A stretch of DNA of 64,000 nt from the NCBI GenBank assembly GCA_965214995.1, contig CBDCCT010000002.1, positions 62,001 through 126,000 on the forward strand, in the 5' to 3' direction. How positions within the stretch are numbered: the stretch's first letter is position 1; each line of letters opens with the position of its first letter. Source of the DNA: CBDCCT01 sp965214995. GTDB taxonomy: Bacteria; Deinococcota; Deinococci; Deinococcales; Trueperaceae. The notes below the pieces were generated by a model. The model had not been told where the DNA came from. It searched no databases and worked only from the letters and a program-made list of their open reading frames with translations. A program made the translations under genes and the position numbers. This document shows, in pieces, positions 47,481-64,000 of this stretch.

Positions 47481-48510
47481 AGAAAATAGATTTATAATCT
47501 TTAGAAAATAAAGTATAAGAATACTAAATAGTTATTTCTACTAGTATATTAAAACTATTAGGTTAAATAAAAATATTAGATATACTTAATCTTAGTACTA
47601 GTAAGGATCTAATTAGTAGTTAACTTATATTTATAGTAATAGAATTTAGATAGTAGTATATAATAAATATATATAATATATATAATTAATAAAACTATTC
47701 TTTATAAATATAAGGTTTTTTTTTAAATTTTTAAGACTAGTAAATTAGAATATAGAAAAACTTAGGGTTAGGCTTAGATTTATTATATTTTTTATATAAT
47801 TTATTAGAACGAAAATATAGAGATTAATTATTTTAGTAAAGAATAATTAAAGAATTAACTTTATACTAATAATATTATTTTTTTAAAAAATAATTATAGT
47901 CCTTATATATTATATCTAGTATTATAATCTAGTATAATAATTATTTATTTTATAATTAAATATATAATAAATTCTTAGTATCTTTACCTACTAGAGCCTA
48001 GAGGAATAGATATAATAACTCTCTTTATTTATATATAATAAAGTTAGGCTATCTAGGTATTAATTAATATATATAGTAAGAGGATTATATTTTACTAATT
48101 AAATAGTAAAAGGATTTAAGTTTATCTTATAAGAAGAAAGAGTATTTAATCTTCTCTTATATAGAGTGAAGTAACTAATATTAAGCTTTATAAAGTAAAT
48201 AATAACTTAATTAAACTTATTTAATATAACTACCTTCTTATCTTTAATTTTAATATATATTTAAATAATTTATATAGATCTAACTATCTTAGATAAATTA
48301 CTTAATTTAGATTATTTAGTAAGTTCTTTAATATTTATTTCTTTAATACTTAATTTTCTAAGATAAAGAATTATTTTTATAATATATATTTACTAAAACT
48401 TACTATAGCTCTAGTATATCTTTAAAGGATTAACTCTTAAAAAATATTCTCTTAAAGGTATATTATTCTTTTTCTCTAAAAAAATATATAATTATAAAAC
48501 TATTAGTTAT

Positions 48511-48607
48511 AAATATTTATTATAACTATTTATTATAACTATTTATTATAATTATTTATTATATCTATTTATTATAACTATCTATTATAACTATTTATTA
48601 TAAATAT
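48511..48607 (+). repeat. 13-bp minisatellite (AACTATTTATTAT)n
   Basis: About seven tandem copies with single-base variants (AATTATTTATTAT, ATCTATTTATTAT), inside element E. Confidence 0.85.
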
Positions 48608-49503
48608 ATTCTATAAATAATTACTATACTAATAAGTGATATAGATAGTAAAAATAAAGAAAATAATATTAATAAAACTTAATAAGAAAGAATTTAAACT
48701 AAATAATAATAAAACTTATCCTTAATTTAAGAAAACTAGCTCTAATATATAAGTTAAAAAGAAGAAATAGAATACTATCTCTAAAAAGAAAACTTTATCT
48801 AAAGAAATACTATTAAATATAGTAAAGTTAATATTAAAGGATAAAGATATAAATATAAGTATTTATAATTATTTATACTTAATAATAATATACTAATTAT
48901 TATATAGAAAAAAACTTAATAGCTCTTTAAAAGATAAAAAGATTTTAATATAATAAGCTACTAATAATACTAAAGCTTCCTTTTTAAAGAGTTATTAGAG
49001 AGATTATAATTAATCTAAATAAGCCTTATCTTTAATTTTAAAATTCTACTATTCTTATAATATAAGAAGCTTTAGAAGTATTTTTAATTAGTTTTTTTAA
49101 AAGTATAGTAGTTTTTAATTATTATATTTTATTATTATACTAATAGTATATATATAGATTTTAATCTAAGTACTATATATAGTAATTAAGTAATAATTTA
49201 ATCTTAAGATATATATCTTATTAAATAATTTATTAATAAGTATAGTAGAACTCTAGACTTTAAACTTAAGTAAAGTTATTATTTTAAAACTAGCTTAGAA
49301 GTAGAATTATTTAGAGAGAATTAATCTAATATATAATCTACTAATTTTAATCCTTCTTCTATATATCTTCTATATACCTAGGGGCCTAATTACCTATAAT
49401 TCTCTTAATAAATTATATATCTTTTTACTAAATAGTAACTCTTTTAGTATAAATTATAGTAAAGTTTATATCTAAAAATAATTAATATTAGTATAATAAA
49501 TTA

Positions 49504-49682
49504 ATATAAGAATTAGATATAAGAATTAGATATAAGAATTAGATATAAGAATTAAATATAAGAATTAGATATAAGAATTAGATATAAGAATTACATATAA
49601 GAATTAGATATGAGAATTAGATATAAGAATTATATATAAGAATTATATATAAGAATTATATATAAGAGTTAGATATAAGAAA
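49504..49682 (+). repeat. 13-bp minisatellite (AATTAGATATAAG)n
   Basis: About fourteen tandem copies inside element E. Some copies read AATTATATATAAG, one keeps a CA (AATTACATATAAG) and one a TG (GATATGAGAA). The array therefore largely follows the RIP pattern of its surroundings. Confidence 0.9.
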
Positions 49683-52001
49683 TAGAAATTAATACCCTTA
49701 AATATTATAATAAGAAAAGCTTTTAATACTTCTTATAGTATTCCTATAGTAGAGCTCTACTAGTAATAGTCTTAACTAATACTTAACTTTAAAGTAACTT
49801 CTTAAATAAGCTATTAAAATAGAAGTTTTAGGATTAAAAGATTTATTAACTTTTAAAACTTTCTAATTTCTTATAATATAATAGCTAAAAATAAAGAAAA
49901 AATAAATATATAGACTCTAAAGTTTTATTAAAAGAAATATACTAACTTTTAGGTTTATACCTATAATACCTAGTTTAAGGTTTTTTTTTAGAAGTTATCT
50001 TTTAAGGAGCTTTACTAGAATATTTTAGCCTTTTTTCTATAGAGATAGTTAGTAAAGCTCTAAATAGGTTATTAAATCTAGATATAATAAGTAAAGTAAT
50101 AAAAGTAGTAGAAGTAATAAAAGTAGTAAAAGTAATAGGAGTAGTAATAATAAAAGTAATAATAATAATAATAAAAATAGTAATAGTAGTAATAATAGTT
50201 ATAATAAAACCTAGATTTAATAATAATTTAAAATATATTAAAATAATAGGTATTTCTATTAATTAGGTAGAGAAAAGTAGAGATAAATTCTATAATATAG
50301 TCCTAGATCCTTTATTCTTAAGAGCTTATACTCCTAAGCCTTATATTTCTATAAATAATTCTTATATATAATTATAAATAGCCTAATTTACTACTTCCTT
50401 AGGAATTATAGTAGGTATTTCTATATCTATATCTTCTATAGTATTTCTTTATATAGTAGCTTTTTTATATATTATCTATTAATATAATAATTATTAGTAT
50501 TATAGATATAATAAGTATATATAATAAGTATACCTTTCTCTAAAATTTAAGTTATATAAAGAATATATAAAATCTAATAACTTTATTAGTAGATTATAAT
50601 AATATAAATACTACTATATATTACTTTAACTTACTTTAATAGTAAAGACTAATTATTACTTTATAAGAGATTATTTTTATAGAGAATTAATTAGTTAAAG
50701 TTATAAAAGAAAAAAAGAAAATATCTAAAAGGAAGAGAACTATTATATATTACTATATATAGTTTAAGAATAGTATAGATAAATAAAGAATAATAAATAA
50801 AGAATAATAAATAGAGAATAATAGAAATCTCTTAATAGAATTACCTAAAAGAGAAGTAAATAGAATAGAATAGAATAATATAAAATACTATAAATAGTAT
50901 TTAATACTTTAATTTAATTCTTTTTTTTTTAATAATATTTACTAACTAAGTTAACTATTATATCTTTAGTAGGATATTTAATTATAAGATAAGTTTTATA
51001 TCTTATTTATTATATAAAATTATTATAACTAGCTCTATTATATCTTAGGATTAGTCTATTATTATCTTACTATTATATAGTTATCTAATAAATATTAGCT
51101 AGATATCTATTAAAGGAGCCTAGAAAGTTTATACCTAAAGATAAATCTATTTACTTAGAAAATCTATATATTATTTATATTTAAGAAAAGAGATAAAATA
51201 TATTAAAAAATAAAAAAACTTATATACTAGAAAGGGTAAAAGCTAGTAATTATAGTACTAAAAAATATTTAATTTAATAAATAAAAAGCTTTTAAGATTT
51301 TTAGTTTCTTTCTCCTAAAGATTAAGAAAATAGAATTAAAGTTAAAGTTAAAAAATTAATAGAAAAGAGATTTAAAGAAAGAAAATTAGGTAAAGTTAGA
51401 ATAAATAATAAGTTATAAAAATATATTAACTTAACTATTAGCTAAATAGTATAAGTTATAAAAGTAAAGAAAAAAGAAAGAAATAAAAGATAAAAAAAAC
51501 TATTATTAGAAAGAAGATACTATTAAAAGTCTATAATAAGCTAATAAAGGATATTCTTAAGAAAGTAATAGTAACTTAATTATAAATATTATAATAGTAT
51601 AATTATTATATCTAATTATTATACTAATATAATAAAAGATCTAAAGGATAGAAATCTTTTATAAAAGATATATAGTACTATTTCTACTTTAATAGAAGTA
51701 ATATAACTATTTTAAAAAAGATAAATTACTTAAAGCTATATAAGATCTAGATCCTTAGAAATCTATAAAGGAATTTAATTCTTCTATTTTAGATCTTTAA
51801 GGTATTTATAATATTAAAAATAGATAGTAAGTATTAGTTATTAATAATAATTTAAATTTACTTAACTTATTAAAAGATATAAGCTTTATTTCTATTTAAA
51901 TACTATACCTAGTAATAAAAAGCTAGAAAAAGAAATAGAAGATAGTATAATTATTAAGTATAAGAATAATAAATTTAAAGAAGATAGTTATAACTTTAGT
52001 A

Positions 52002-52061
<60 letters not shown>

Positions 52062-52319
52062 TTAATCTTACTACTTAGGGTCTTAATAAGAATAAAGATA
52101 AGATTAAGGGTAGTAAAGATAATAAAGAATAATATAATAAGTCTAATTAAGATTATTATAGTTAATTAATATAGTAATTAATATAGTAGAATTTATTAGT
52201 TATATAGACTATTAAAAGAAGTAAGATTTATATATAATAATTATATAATAATTATATATAATATTTATATATAATAGTTATATATAATAATTATATATAA
52301 AAGGTATATATAATTAGAT

Positions 52320-52526
52320 AAGAACCTAGACTAAGAAATAGTCTAGATTTAGATATAGACCTAGACCTAGACTAGATTTAATCTAGGTCTAAGTTTCTAA
52401 GGACTAAATATTAGTCTAGGTCCCTAGTAATAATTCCCTAGGGACTAAAATTTAGTCTAGGTCCAGGTCTAGGTCTAGGTCCAGATCGATCTAGACCTGG
52501 AATTCCAGGTCCCTACAGCCACACTG
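52320..52526 (+). repeat. Element E right TIR and subterminal repeats
   Basis: The same CTAGGTCCCTAG / CCCTAGGGACTA motifs in mirrored arrangement, ending in the TIR at 52,505-52,526 (...CCACACTG). The terminal 60 bases are spared by RIP (GGTCCAGGTCTAGG, GATCGATCTAGACC). Confidence 0.85.
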
Positions 52527-52534
52527 GATTATAA

Positions 52535-55345
52535 AGAGTATATAATTTTAAAAGCTTTAAATATTATATTTAAATAAGTAAAGGAGTAAATTATTATTAA
52601 AATACCCTACTACTATATTTATATAGATATTTTTACTTTTAATTTATCCTTAATAGGTATTAAATATATTATTTTATTTATATATAACTTTACTAGTATT
52701 ATCTATCTCACGTTTATAAAGAGAAAGAGGGTATTTAATATAATTATTAATTTTTAAGTATTTATAAAGTATTAGTTTAGTATAAATATTATAATTATAT
52801 AAATAAATAATAAGATAAGTTTATTTATTAATATATTCTATTAATATATTTTAAATAAAGATATTTAGCTTAAACTTATAGCTCTAGCTACCTAGGTATA
52901 GAATAATATAGTTAAATAAGCTAAAAAAGTAATTATTAAGAAAATAAGAGCTATAAGGATATTATTATATTTACTATCTAATCTATAGCTAGAGCTTATT
53001 ACTACTACTATTTATTTAATAAATAGGATACTAAGGAAGTTAATAGATAAATAGATAGTACTAATTAAATTACTATATAAATCTCTAAGATTAAAGATAT
53101 TAATACCTTTCTTATAATATAACTATTTATAAGCTTATAGGTATAGAGCCTATCTACTTATAATTTAGATAAAAGAATATAAGAATTAAATTAATAAACT
53201 ATTACTATATACTTATATTAAGTATCTTTATAGATATACTATAATAATAATATATTAAATTTAGGTATTTATATTATAAAGAGTTATTAGTACTAAAGAT
53301 ATAATATTTAATAAATCTATCTTCTTTAACCTAGATATAGAAGACTTAATATAGAAGTTAAAAGAAATAATATAACTTATTATTAAACTTATTAAGATAC
53401 TAGAGGTAAATAAATATAAGGAAATTAGTAAAGCTAATAATACTAATAAATTAGATTAGTAATTAAATTAATAGTAATAAAATATTAAATTTTATAATAC
53501 TAAAGGTAGATAGTAAGAGCTTATTTAAATATTAATACTTATAGTAAGTATAATACTAGAGCTATAATAGTAATAATAGCTATAATAATAGTAAGATAAA
53601 AGTATTAATACTATAAATATTATTAAAGAAAGTTATATATAATATTTACTACTAAATATTAGTATACTTATAGTATTTATAGCTAGCTTCTAGCTAAAGC
53701 TTTATTAAGATAATTTATTAAAGGAGCTAGAGGGTTAGATAAAAATATTAAATTATTTATATTATAAATAATTTAAATAAGTAGCTTATTCTAAGATTAA
53801 TATATTAATAGTATAAGAGATATAGTAAAAAGTTAAATAAAAAGATATAACCTTAAAGTTATTACTATTAATATAAGTATTTAAATATAAGTTTAATAAT
53901 AGTAGGCTCCTATATAAATTTAAATTATATATATATATTTATAGAGATTTAAAGCCTATAAATAAGTTAAATATAGCTTTAAAAACTCTTTTAATTAAAT
54001 CTTTCTAAATACTAATAGTAATTACTATTTATTTTAATTTAGATACCTACTAAATAGACACTATTAATATATTTATTAATAGTAAATTAAATACTAATAA
54101 GATAGTATATATTAATTATCCTAATAGCTTTAGAAAGGGGAGAAGTACCTACCTAAAATTAAATAGGGCCTTATATAGATTAAGAAGAGTACTAATCCTC
54201 TAGTAAATAGAACTTACTAAAATATTAATAATAATAGGATTATATTATATACTAAATAAGCTATATTTAATAATAAATAACTAGTTAATTATCTTTTTCT
54301 ATATTAATAATATTATAATACTTACCTATTTAAAATATTATAAATAGTACCTAACTTTTTATTAAAAGCTTTAATAGAAGTATAAAATTAAAGATTTAAA
54401 TAAACTTAGCTAGTTTTTAGGTATAAAAATTATAAGAGATAGAGGTTAATAATAAATCTTCCTTTTATAATAGCTATATATTAAAAAAATATACTTTAAA
54501 TTTAATATAGGTAAAGTATTAAAAATACTAATTATATAAATATATTAATAGAATAATAATATTATAACTAATAATAATATAAAGCTATATTAATAAATAA
54601 TTAACTTAATCCTTTATACTATAATTAGTATATATTCTAATATTACCTTTATAGTATATTACCTCTTAAAGTTCTTTACTAATCCTAACTAATCTTATCT
54701 TAATACTATAGTTAATTATATTAAATATTTATATAGAACTAAATATCTTTTTTTATAGCTTAATAATAATAATACTAATAGCTATATATAAGCCTTAAAT
54801 ATAATATTTATAAATAATATTAATAATTATAAAAGTACTTAGAGACTAGTTATAAAGCTATTTAATAGAATAGTTTTTTAGAAGTTAAATAAATAAGATA
54901 CTATTATAACTTTAATAATAGAAGTAGAGCTACTAGTAGCTATATTTATAAATAAAAAGATAATACTAGTATATTATATTTATAAAGCTATTTAATTAGA
55001 TATAGATAGTATAATAATATTATACTATAATAATTAATAGATAATTTAGCTATTTATAGCTAAATCCCTAAAGCTTTAAATAAGATTAAAGTATATTAAT
55101 ATTTATTAAAATTAAATTAGATAGCTTATTTAGTAGGGTAAAATAAATATATAATACTTATAGATAAATTAAATATCTATAAATATACTTATTAAACTAC
55201 TAATAATAAAAGTAAAGCTTAAAGAGATACTAAAGATATTTAATCTTATAGATTTAAATAGTAATAATACTAGTATATAAATAATAAATATTACTAGATT
55301 AATTAGTAAATATTTATATTTATAGCTTTAATAGCTAAGGGGGTA
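52535..55345 (+). pseudogene. Element A integrase, reverse transcriptase and RNase H remnant
   Basis: Continues A after element E. An integrase core is readable at about 52,600-53,150 (IHIDVFTFNLS; FINIFYQYILNKDIQLK). Copia reverse transcriptase follows at about 54,040-54,520: INIFINSKLNTNKIVYINYP, LNRALYRLRRVLILWQIEL, then FFYINNIIIL, the RIP form of the YVDD box (Asp codons GAC/GAT appear as AAT), and LSQFLGIKIIRDR. RNase H at about 54,600-55,150 starts YYLLKFFTNPNQSYLNTIVN. CAA, CAG and TGG codons have become stops throughout. Confidence 0.88.
55334..55345 (+). other. Element A polypurine tract
   Basis: GCTAAGGGGGTA abuts the 3' LTR, as expected for the plus-strand primer of a retrotransposon on the + strand. 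Confidence 0.8.
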
Positions 55346-55508
55346 TATAAGATAGTATATTAAGCCTATTTTCCTACTAATATATACGTGTTATTTTAGG
55401 CGATTTTATAGCTTTAATCTCTAGTAATATTTAATATATTCATTATTCGTAGAGCTTCAATATCGTGAATATAGACAGGCGTACGTGAGTAATTACACAC
55501 GCTTTACA
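55346..55508 (+). repeat. Element A 3' LTR (163 bp)
   Basis: Mirror of the 5' LTR. Here the inner (left) end is RIP-converted (TATAAGATAGTATATT for TGTGAGACGGCACGCC), while the outer about 70 bases from 55,440 are intact (ATTCGTAGAGC, GACAGGCGTACGTGAG, CACACGCTTTACA). The two LTRs together give the ancestral sequence. Confidence 0.95.
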
Positions 55509-56134
55509 CATACATTGCCTGTAAAATGTAAAGTAGACGCTTTCAGACATCACCGAAAGAGTCAGCATAGAAGCTGTAATTCTTTGTTTGAATCATTCCC
55601 CAGAAATAATAATTTGTTTACTGTTAGAGTCAATATCGTTTTAGCTATTTAGTGAGATCTCAATCAATTTAGTCCATATAATTGTTTACCAGACTTTCAC
55701 ATTACAGACCGTGTCTCGCTGAAATGTGCGTAGCTATATCATACTCGTCTCAGAACCATTACATAAGTCTGGTGAATTAGACTTGTAATAATTAGAATTC
55801 AATAGGAATGCTCTCTGTCAATTCCTCTCATAAATCTGCAATTGTTAAATAGTTCATTAGTCAATTAATCTTAATTAAATTCTATATCTTAATGTGCAAA
55901 TTGTTTTACGCATCGCCATAACGCGGGACATGTCTAAGCGCCATCTTCAAGCTAATACCAAAATGTCAACGGCACTCATTCTGAAAAGAGCATATAACTT
56001 TGTGACTTTTGAGACTGAAATTACTTTCAAGTTAATAATATCACCTTCCAATTTTACATGATCGGCAAGGAGGTGGGACTACATGACTCGTATCAGCACC
56101 GGCTATAATGCTAAATTTATCTACGATAATGATT

Positions 56135-56417
56135 GAGAAACTTCTGAGAAGGAAGTATGACTCTTGTAGATGAAGGAGAAAGGTTTAAGAAGGGAGTATG
56201 ACTCTTTTGGATGGAGAAATGTTTGAGAAGGAAGTAAAACTCTTTTAGGTGAAGGAGAAACGTTTGAGAAAGATGTATGACTCTTGTGGATAAAGGAGAA
56301 ACGTTTGAGAAGGAAGTTTGACCCTTATGGATAAAGGAGAAACGTTTGAGAAGGAAGTATAACACTTATAGATGAAGGAGAAACGTTTGAGAAGAAAGTA
56401 TGACTCTTGTGGATGGA
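56135..56417 (+). repeat. 41-bp minisatellite, about seven copies
   Basis: The unit begins GAGAAACGTTTGAGAAGG and continues AAGTATGACTCTTGTGGATG, then AAG. Seven tandem copies differ by a few substitutions; the second is a few bases short. It ends only about 25 bases before the TATA box of the next gene, so it sits in the promoter. The minus-strand open frames across it are a by-product of the repeat. Confidence 0.9.
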
Positions 56418-56442
56418 GCTCAGGGTTGAAGCTGAAGCGCAG

Positions 56443-56448
56443 TATAAA
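56443..56448 (+). promoter_or_regulatory. TATA box of the secreted-protein gene
   Basis: TATAAA (AGTATAAATTC) lies 137 bases upstream of the ATG at 56,585, at a suitable distance for a short 5' leader. Confidence 0.55.
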
Positions 56449-56584
56449 TTCTCGTCCTTTTCGCTGTCCACGTGCAATAGTTCTGTTCGGTTGCCATAAA
56501 CATCAGCTTGCAACAACAACTAAGTCTTTTTGCCGTTACAAACAAAGCTGATAAATTTATTCAGATTGATATTTCGATTTAAAG

Positions 56585-57467
56585 ATGACAAGGACGCAGA
56601 AACATACCACGCAACAGTTACCTTTGCTGTTGGTGATACTGCTATCCTTCTTCAACTTCTCAATCGCGTCAAATGGCAACGGACATAATTTTCATCGCGA
56701 TCCTCAACGTGAGAACGGAGAAGGATTTGGTGAAAATGCAGACAGTCTTCCACGACAGATTCATGCTGTAGAAAGGGAAGAAGAGGATGACTACGAAACA
56801 GCACACACGAAACTTGTGATGCTTGCCACAGAAATTCAATCCATGCAGTGCTCTGCCTGTATTGACGGCTTGAGGTTGTACTCTACAGAAGACCCGGTGT
56901 ACATAAATCCACCATCAATAAATCGGCTGGAGCCTCTGAAGCGTAATAGAATTATAATTATGCACCCAATATTGGTAAATATGGTTTTCTTTATAAGTCT
57001 TTCCTGTTCTCATTATTTGAGATCAAACTGTTGAATTATCCGTTCGAACTGACAGTTGTCATGTAGAACAATATACTTAGTCGGTATTCCCTTATGCCAG
57101 GTGAAATGATGTCTGTGGACGACGCCGTTGTAAGTTCTATCTCCAATGCCTTTCGTCTAGCTGAGCAAGTGGTACTTCATTTGAAGAAGCCAATAGCAGA
57201 ACTATTCTACCCATAAACTTACAATTATTACAGCGTGAATGTACGACCGTCTATCGCGACTACGAAAGAGATCTTCTTCTCAACCAAATCCGTAACGTCC
57301 GACCAGGATCTCGGGAGGATATCTTCTTATCTTGGAGTGATGTTAATTTGACGCCCGAGTTACGAATAAAAGTACTCGAGAACTACCTCATATGGTTCGA
57401 ATCCGATTCCGGGCGCGAAACACGTCAATGCGAAAAATGGGACGTCGACGTGACTCGATCGATGTAA
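56585..57467 (+). CDS. Small secreted Cys-containing protein, unknown function
   Basis: Predicted secreted or ER protein of 228 or 241 residues. Exon 1 is 56,585-56,974. Intron 1 is 56,975-57,066 (92 nt, GTAAAT...TAG). Exon 2 starts at 57,067 and ends at 57,129 if the strong GTAAGT is used, or at 57,168 if GTGGTA is used. Exon 3 is 57,234-57,467. All junctions are phase 0, so both isoforms are in frame. Residues about 10-29 form a signal peptide (QLPLLLVILLSFFNFSIAS), followed by an acidic segment. A CSAC motif is at C89/C92 (SMQCSACIDGLRLY), and later Cys are in RECTTVYRDYERDLL and RQCEKWDVDV. The CxxC plus helical Cys pattern recalls saposin- or canopy-like folds, but I cannot assign a family. 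I saw no homologous neighbour. Confidence 0.68.
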
Positions 57468-59687
57468 ATGCTGTCACCGAAGCGAGGGCTTTAGATGGCA
57501 GGTAGTTAGTGACGTTAATACGGACAAATTAATCGTGCCATCCAGTCTGAATTTGGTACTGAGTCAAAAGATGAAATATTCATATCGTTTCATGACACAG
57601 GTTCTTTCTGACAGAGGTTCCGAATTCTGAAGATGAATATTTGAGCAAGTAGGACCGGCAACGCTTCTTTGGTATTGGTGTATATGTGTATGTTTGTTTG
57701 CTTTTTTGGGGCTGAGGATTGCTTTTATAGATGGTCGTTTCTGGTGATTTTTGTTTTTGAGCTCGCTTTTGCTAAACATTTTGCTCATTAGCTTCACTGA
57801 AAGTCTTTTTTAAAAAGTATAGAACACTGTACGTTGTACCCTGCTCCATAGACAAGTCATAGTTGCGTACGATACAAGTGCGGCTACAGAGCAACGTCCC
57901 TTTTAGGCAAGAGTATTGTTATTAGCATTGTTATTAGCATTGTTATTATAGTTATATCTATATTTCAAACCAAGACTTAGAATTCGGACATGTATAGTAA
58001 TAATTGCGTGTTCCTAATAAGTTCCCTCCAACCGATTCACCATGAACGCTCTTGTAAGCAAAAAAGGCTTTTCATGAAAACACTTACTGATCTCTTGTGA
58101 TGAATACGGTGAAAGGCTGTATGTAGTTCTACATTAGACTGAATGATCAAAATACTCTGTCACTTCTTTCTCTAGGCGATTATTAATATCATAACGCAAT
58201 CAGGAAGCACTTGCAAGATGCTTATCATCTTCAAATTTTGCTGTCAAGTATGAACGTTGCTAATAGCAGATTCTAACAGGCGGCCATGACCCTCTTCTAA
58301 AGTTGTATTGTTGGTGACTTGAATAAAACAATAATACCATCGTGTGTAGACACTTGGCTCTTGGAAGCTCTATATGAAGATGATAATGAAGTTGATAATG
58401 AAGACAATACTCTCCAAGTGACTGACATCAACGTGCGAAGGACGTGCTAGACTTGATTATATCAATTGAAACAGCATTGCGATTCTTCCGGCAGCAGCAG
58501 TCAGTCTCCTCTCCTGGTGGTGTTCCCCCATCGTGAACTGCCCTCTATTCTTCCAAAACCTCTCCCTGTATTTCTTCATCAAGTATACGTCGTACGCACG
58601 CGCTAGAAACAAAGCACACTCCAACAGAAGATGCCATCAGAAGTAGACTTGCACGACGCATCGGCGTTGGCAGCTTTGACATATAAACCAACCCGACGCA
58701 AGCTCAAACCATTCTCACTCACTCAATCAATCAACATTTCCAACCAACCAAGTCCACTATATCACTCAGAACGTAACTGTAATTAAAGTAAAGCCTCCGT
58801 AGAACAAGGTAGATCGAAAGAAAGCCAGTACGAATGAAGAAAAGAGCAGGAAGAGTAGAACAATCAATATAACTAATTAATCAATAAATCTACCATCATC
58901 ACTCAATACCCACTCCGCCCAACTCTACCCCCTTCCACGCCCTTCCATCCCTTTCATCCCAAACACACCCGTCAATTATCTTTCTCTCGCCCTTCCTACT
59001 CCCACCCGTACACCGCAACGACAATAAACAACAAGACAACAAGACAATAAACAATAGCCGCATTGTCACCCCCTCCACTCCTCCCGTTCCTCGCCACAAC
59101 TCCACCCTCCTGCTTTCCTTCTTTCGGCGCCAAAGGGAAAAGGGAAAAGCATGTAGAGGTAGACACTGAGACTGAGACTGAAACTGAAACTGAGACTGAG
59201 ACTGGTAGATTTGCTTCTATCAATCTTTTTTATTTTCGTGGGACTTGCGCGCGCGAACATACACAGACACACATATGTATACACGCTGATACTACCTGGT
59301 GTGGTAGCAATTCATATATTCCTTACAATCGCTTTCTAAACTTGAGCTTGTGGAGAGTGTTAGCTTTGTAGCATAGCTGTTGCAACGACTGTAGCAGTTT
59401 GACTTAACGAACCTTTAAGACTTGAATGGTTTACGATTGATAACTTCTACAACGGTAGTAACAAGACATTTTTGCGATTGACTTTCTCAGAGAATCATTT
59501 GGAATACACAGGCCTGTTGCAACAGTTGCGAGAAGACAAGCCATATCAAAGACTGACAAAAAGCATCGGAACGCAAACAAATACACACTACACGCCCACT
59601 TGACTTTACTAAGACTATCATTTTAGCAGCAGCAACAGCAGAAGCATCGTAACCAGCAACAACATAACACAGTACATCACTGCAACA
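57468..59687. other. 2.2-kb region without a recognised gene
   Basis: There is no convincing coding sequence. It holds a short (ATTGTTATTAGC) triplicate near 57,910-57,950 and a possible TATA box (TATAAA at 58,682-58,687). From about 58,690 it becomes a long C/A- and C/T-rich stretch (CACTCACTCAATCAATCAAC) typical of filamentous-fungal 5' leaders. The last about 1 kb is probably the 5' UTR, perhaps with introns, of the long coiled-coil gene. Confidence 0.5.
59165..59204 (+). repeat. Hexanucleotide microsatellite (ACTGAG/ACTGAA)6
   Basis: Six tandem copies, four ACTGAG and two ACTGAA, plus a partial unit. It lies in the presumed 5' leader of the downstream gene. Confidence 0.9.

Positions 59688-64000
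<4,313 letters not shown>

Larger units (their letters stand above)
55514..56584. other. Right flank of the TE nest, upstream of the secreted-protein gene
   Basis: Normal base composition resumes exactly at the TSD. There is no gene over about 1.07 kb. The second half holds the 41-bp minisatellite and a TATA box. The AT-rich part around 55,600-55,900 shows ordinary CA/TG use and is not RIP-mutated. Confidence 0.6.

Noticed and set aside
49504..49682. Possible CRISPR-like or telomere-like array
   Set aside because: Uniform 13-bp tandem units without spacers, in a eukaryotic transposon; it is a minisatellite.
56117..56519. Minus-strand frames with repeated 'SSTRVILPSQ' peptides
   Set aside because: They are translations of the 41-bp minisatellite; the period is not a multiple of three, so the frame rotates between copies.
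59063..59371. 102-codon + strand frame with (TE)n repeat
   Set aside because: Product of the hexanucleotide microsatellite in a presumed 5' leader; no conserved sequence.

Overview
This window comes from the nuclear genome of a filamentous ascomycete (Pezizomycotina). The genes have short introns (50-154 nt) with GT..AG ends and CTAAC-like branch sites. The protein families are fungal (class II myosin tail, DUF8035-like, DUF7728-like, Rad30-type DNA polymerase eta). The central 38.6 kb carries the signature of repeat-induced point mutation (RIP): CA and TG dinucleotides are almost absent on both strands and the sequence is extremely AT-rich. I cannot name the genus.

Left gene-rich arm (1-16,923). 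In order it holds: the 3' part of a class II myosin heavy chain (+), apparently frameshifted close to its end; a four-exon repeat-rich DUF8035-like protein (+); a two-exon secreted/membrane DUF7728-like protein (+); an intronless inositol polyphosphate 5-phosphatase with a C-terminal membrane segment (+); and, convergent to it, DNA polymerase eta (-).

Central block (16,924-55,513). This is a nest of five transposable elements, each delimited by its own target-site duplication. Copia-type element A (+; 163-bp LTRs, TSD CATAC) is the outermost and oldest. Into it went gypsy-type element B (-; 161-bp LTRs, TSD GATTA) and hAT-type DNA transposon E (TIRs starting CAGTGTGGC, TSD GATTATAA). A Tad1/I-like LINE, D (+), went into B, and gypsy-type element C (-; 405-bp LTRs, TSD CTAC) went into the 5' part of D. 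Removing the inserts leaves A at 4,937 bp, a normal copia length, which supports the reconstruction. All reading frames are broken by RIP, mainly Gln and Trp codons turned into stops, but protease, integrase, reverse transcriptase, endonuclease and transposase motifs can still be read. Short stretches that kept CA/TG lie at the edges of the elements.

Right arm (55,514-64,000). It holds a 41-bp minisatellite just upstream of a TATA box and a three-exon gene for a small secreted Cys-containing protein, a 2.2-kb stretch without a recognised gene, and the 5' part of a very long Asn/Ser/Gln-rich coiled-coil protein that runs off the window.

The single-copy genes do not form a pathway or cluster. 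The most notable content is the datable TE nest, about 5 kb of unexplained sequence inside hAT element E, an extra 2.9-kb region in gypsy element C, and the position of the nest only about 340 bp upstream of the polymerase eta start codon.
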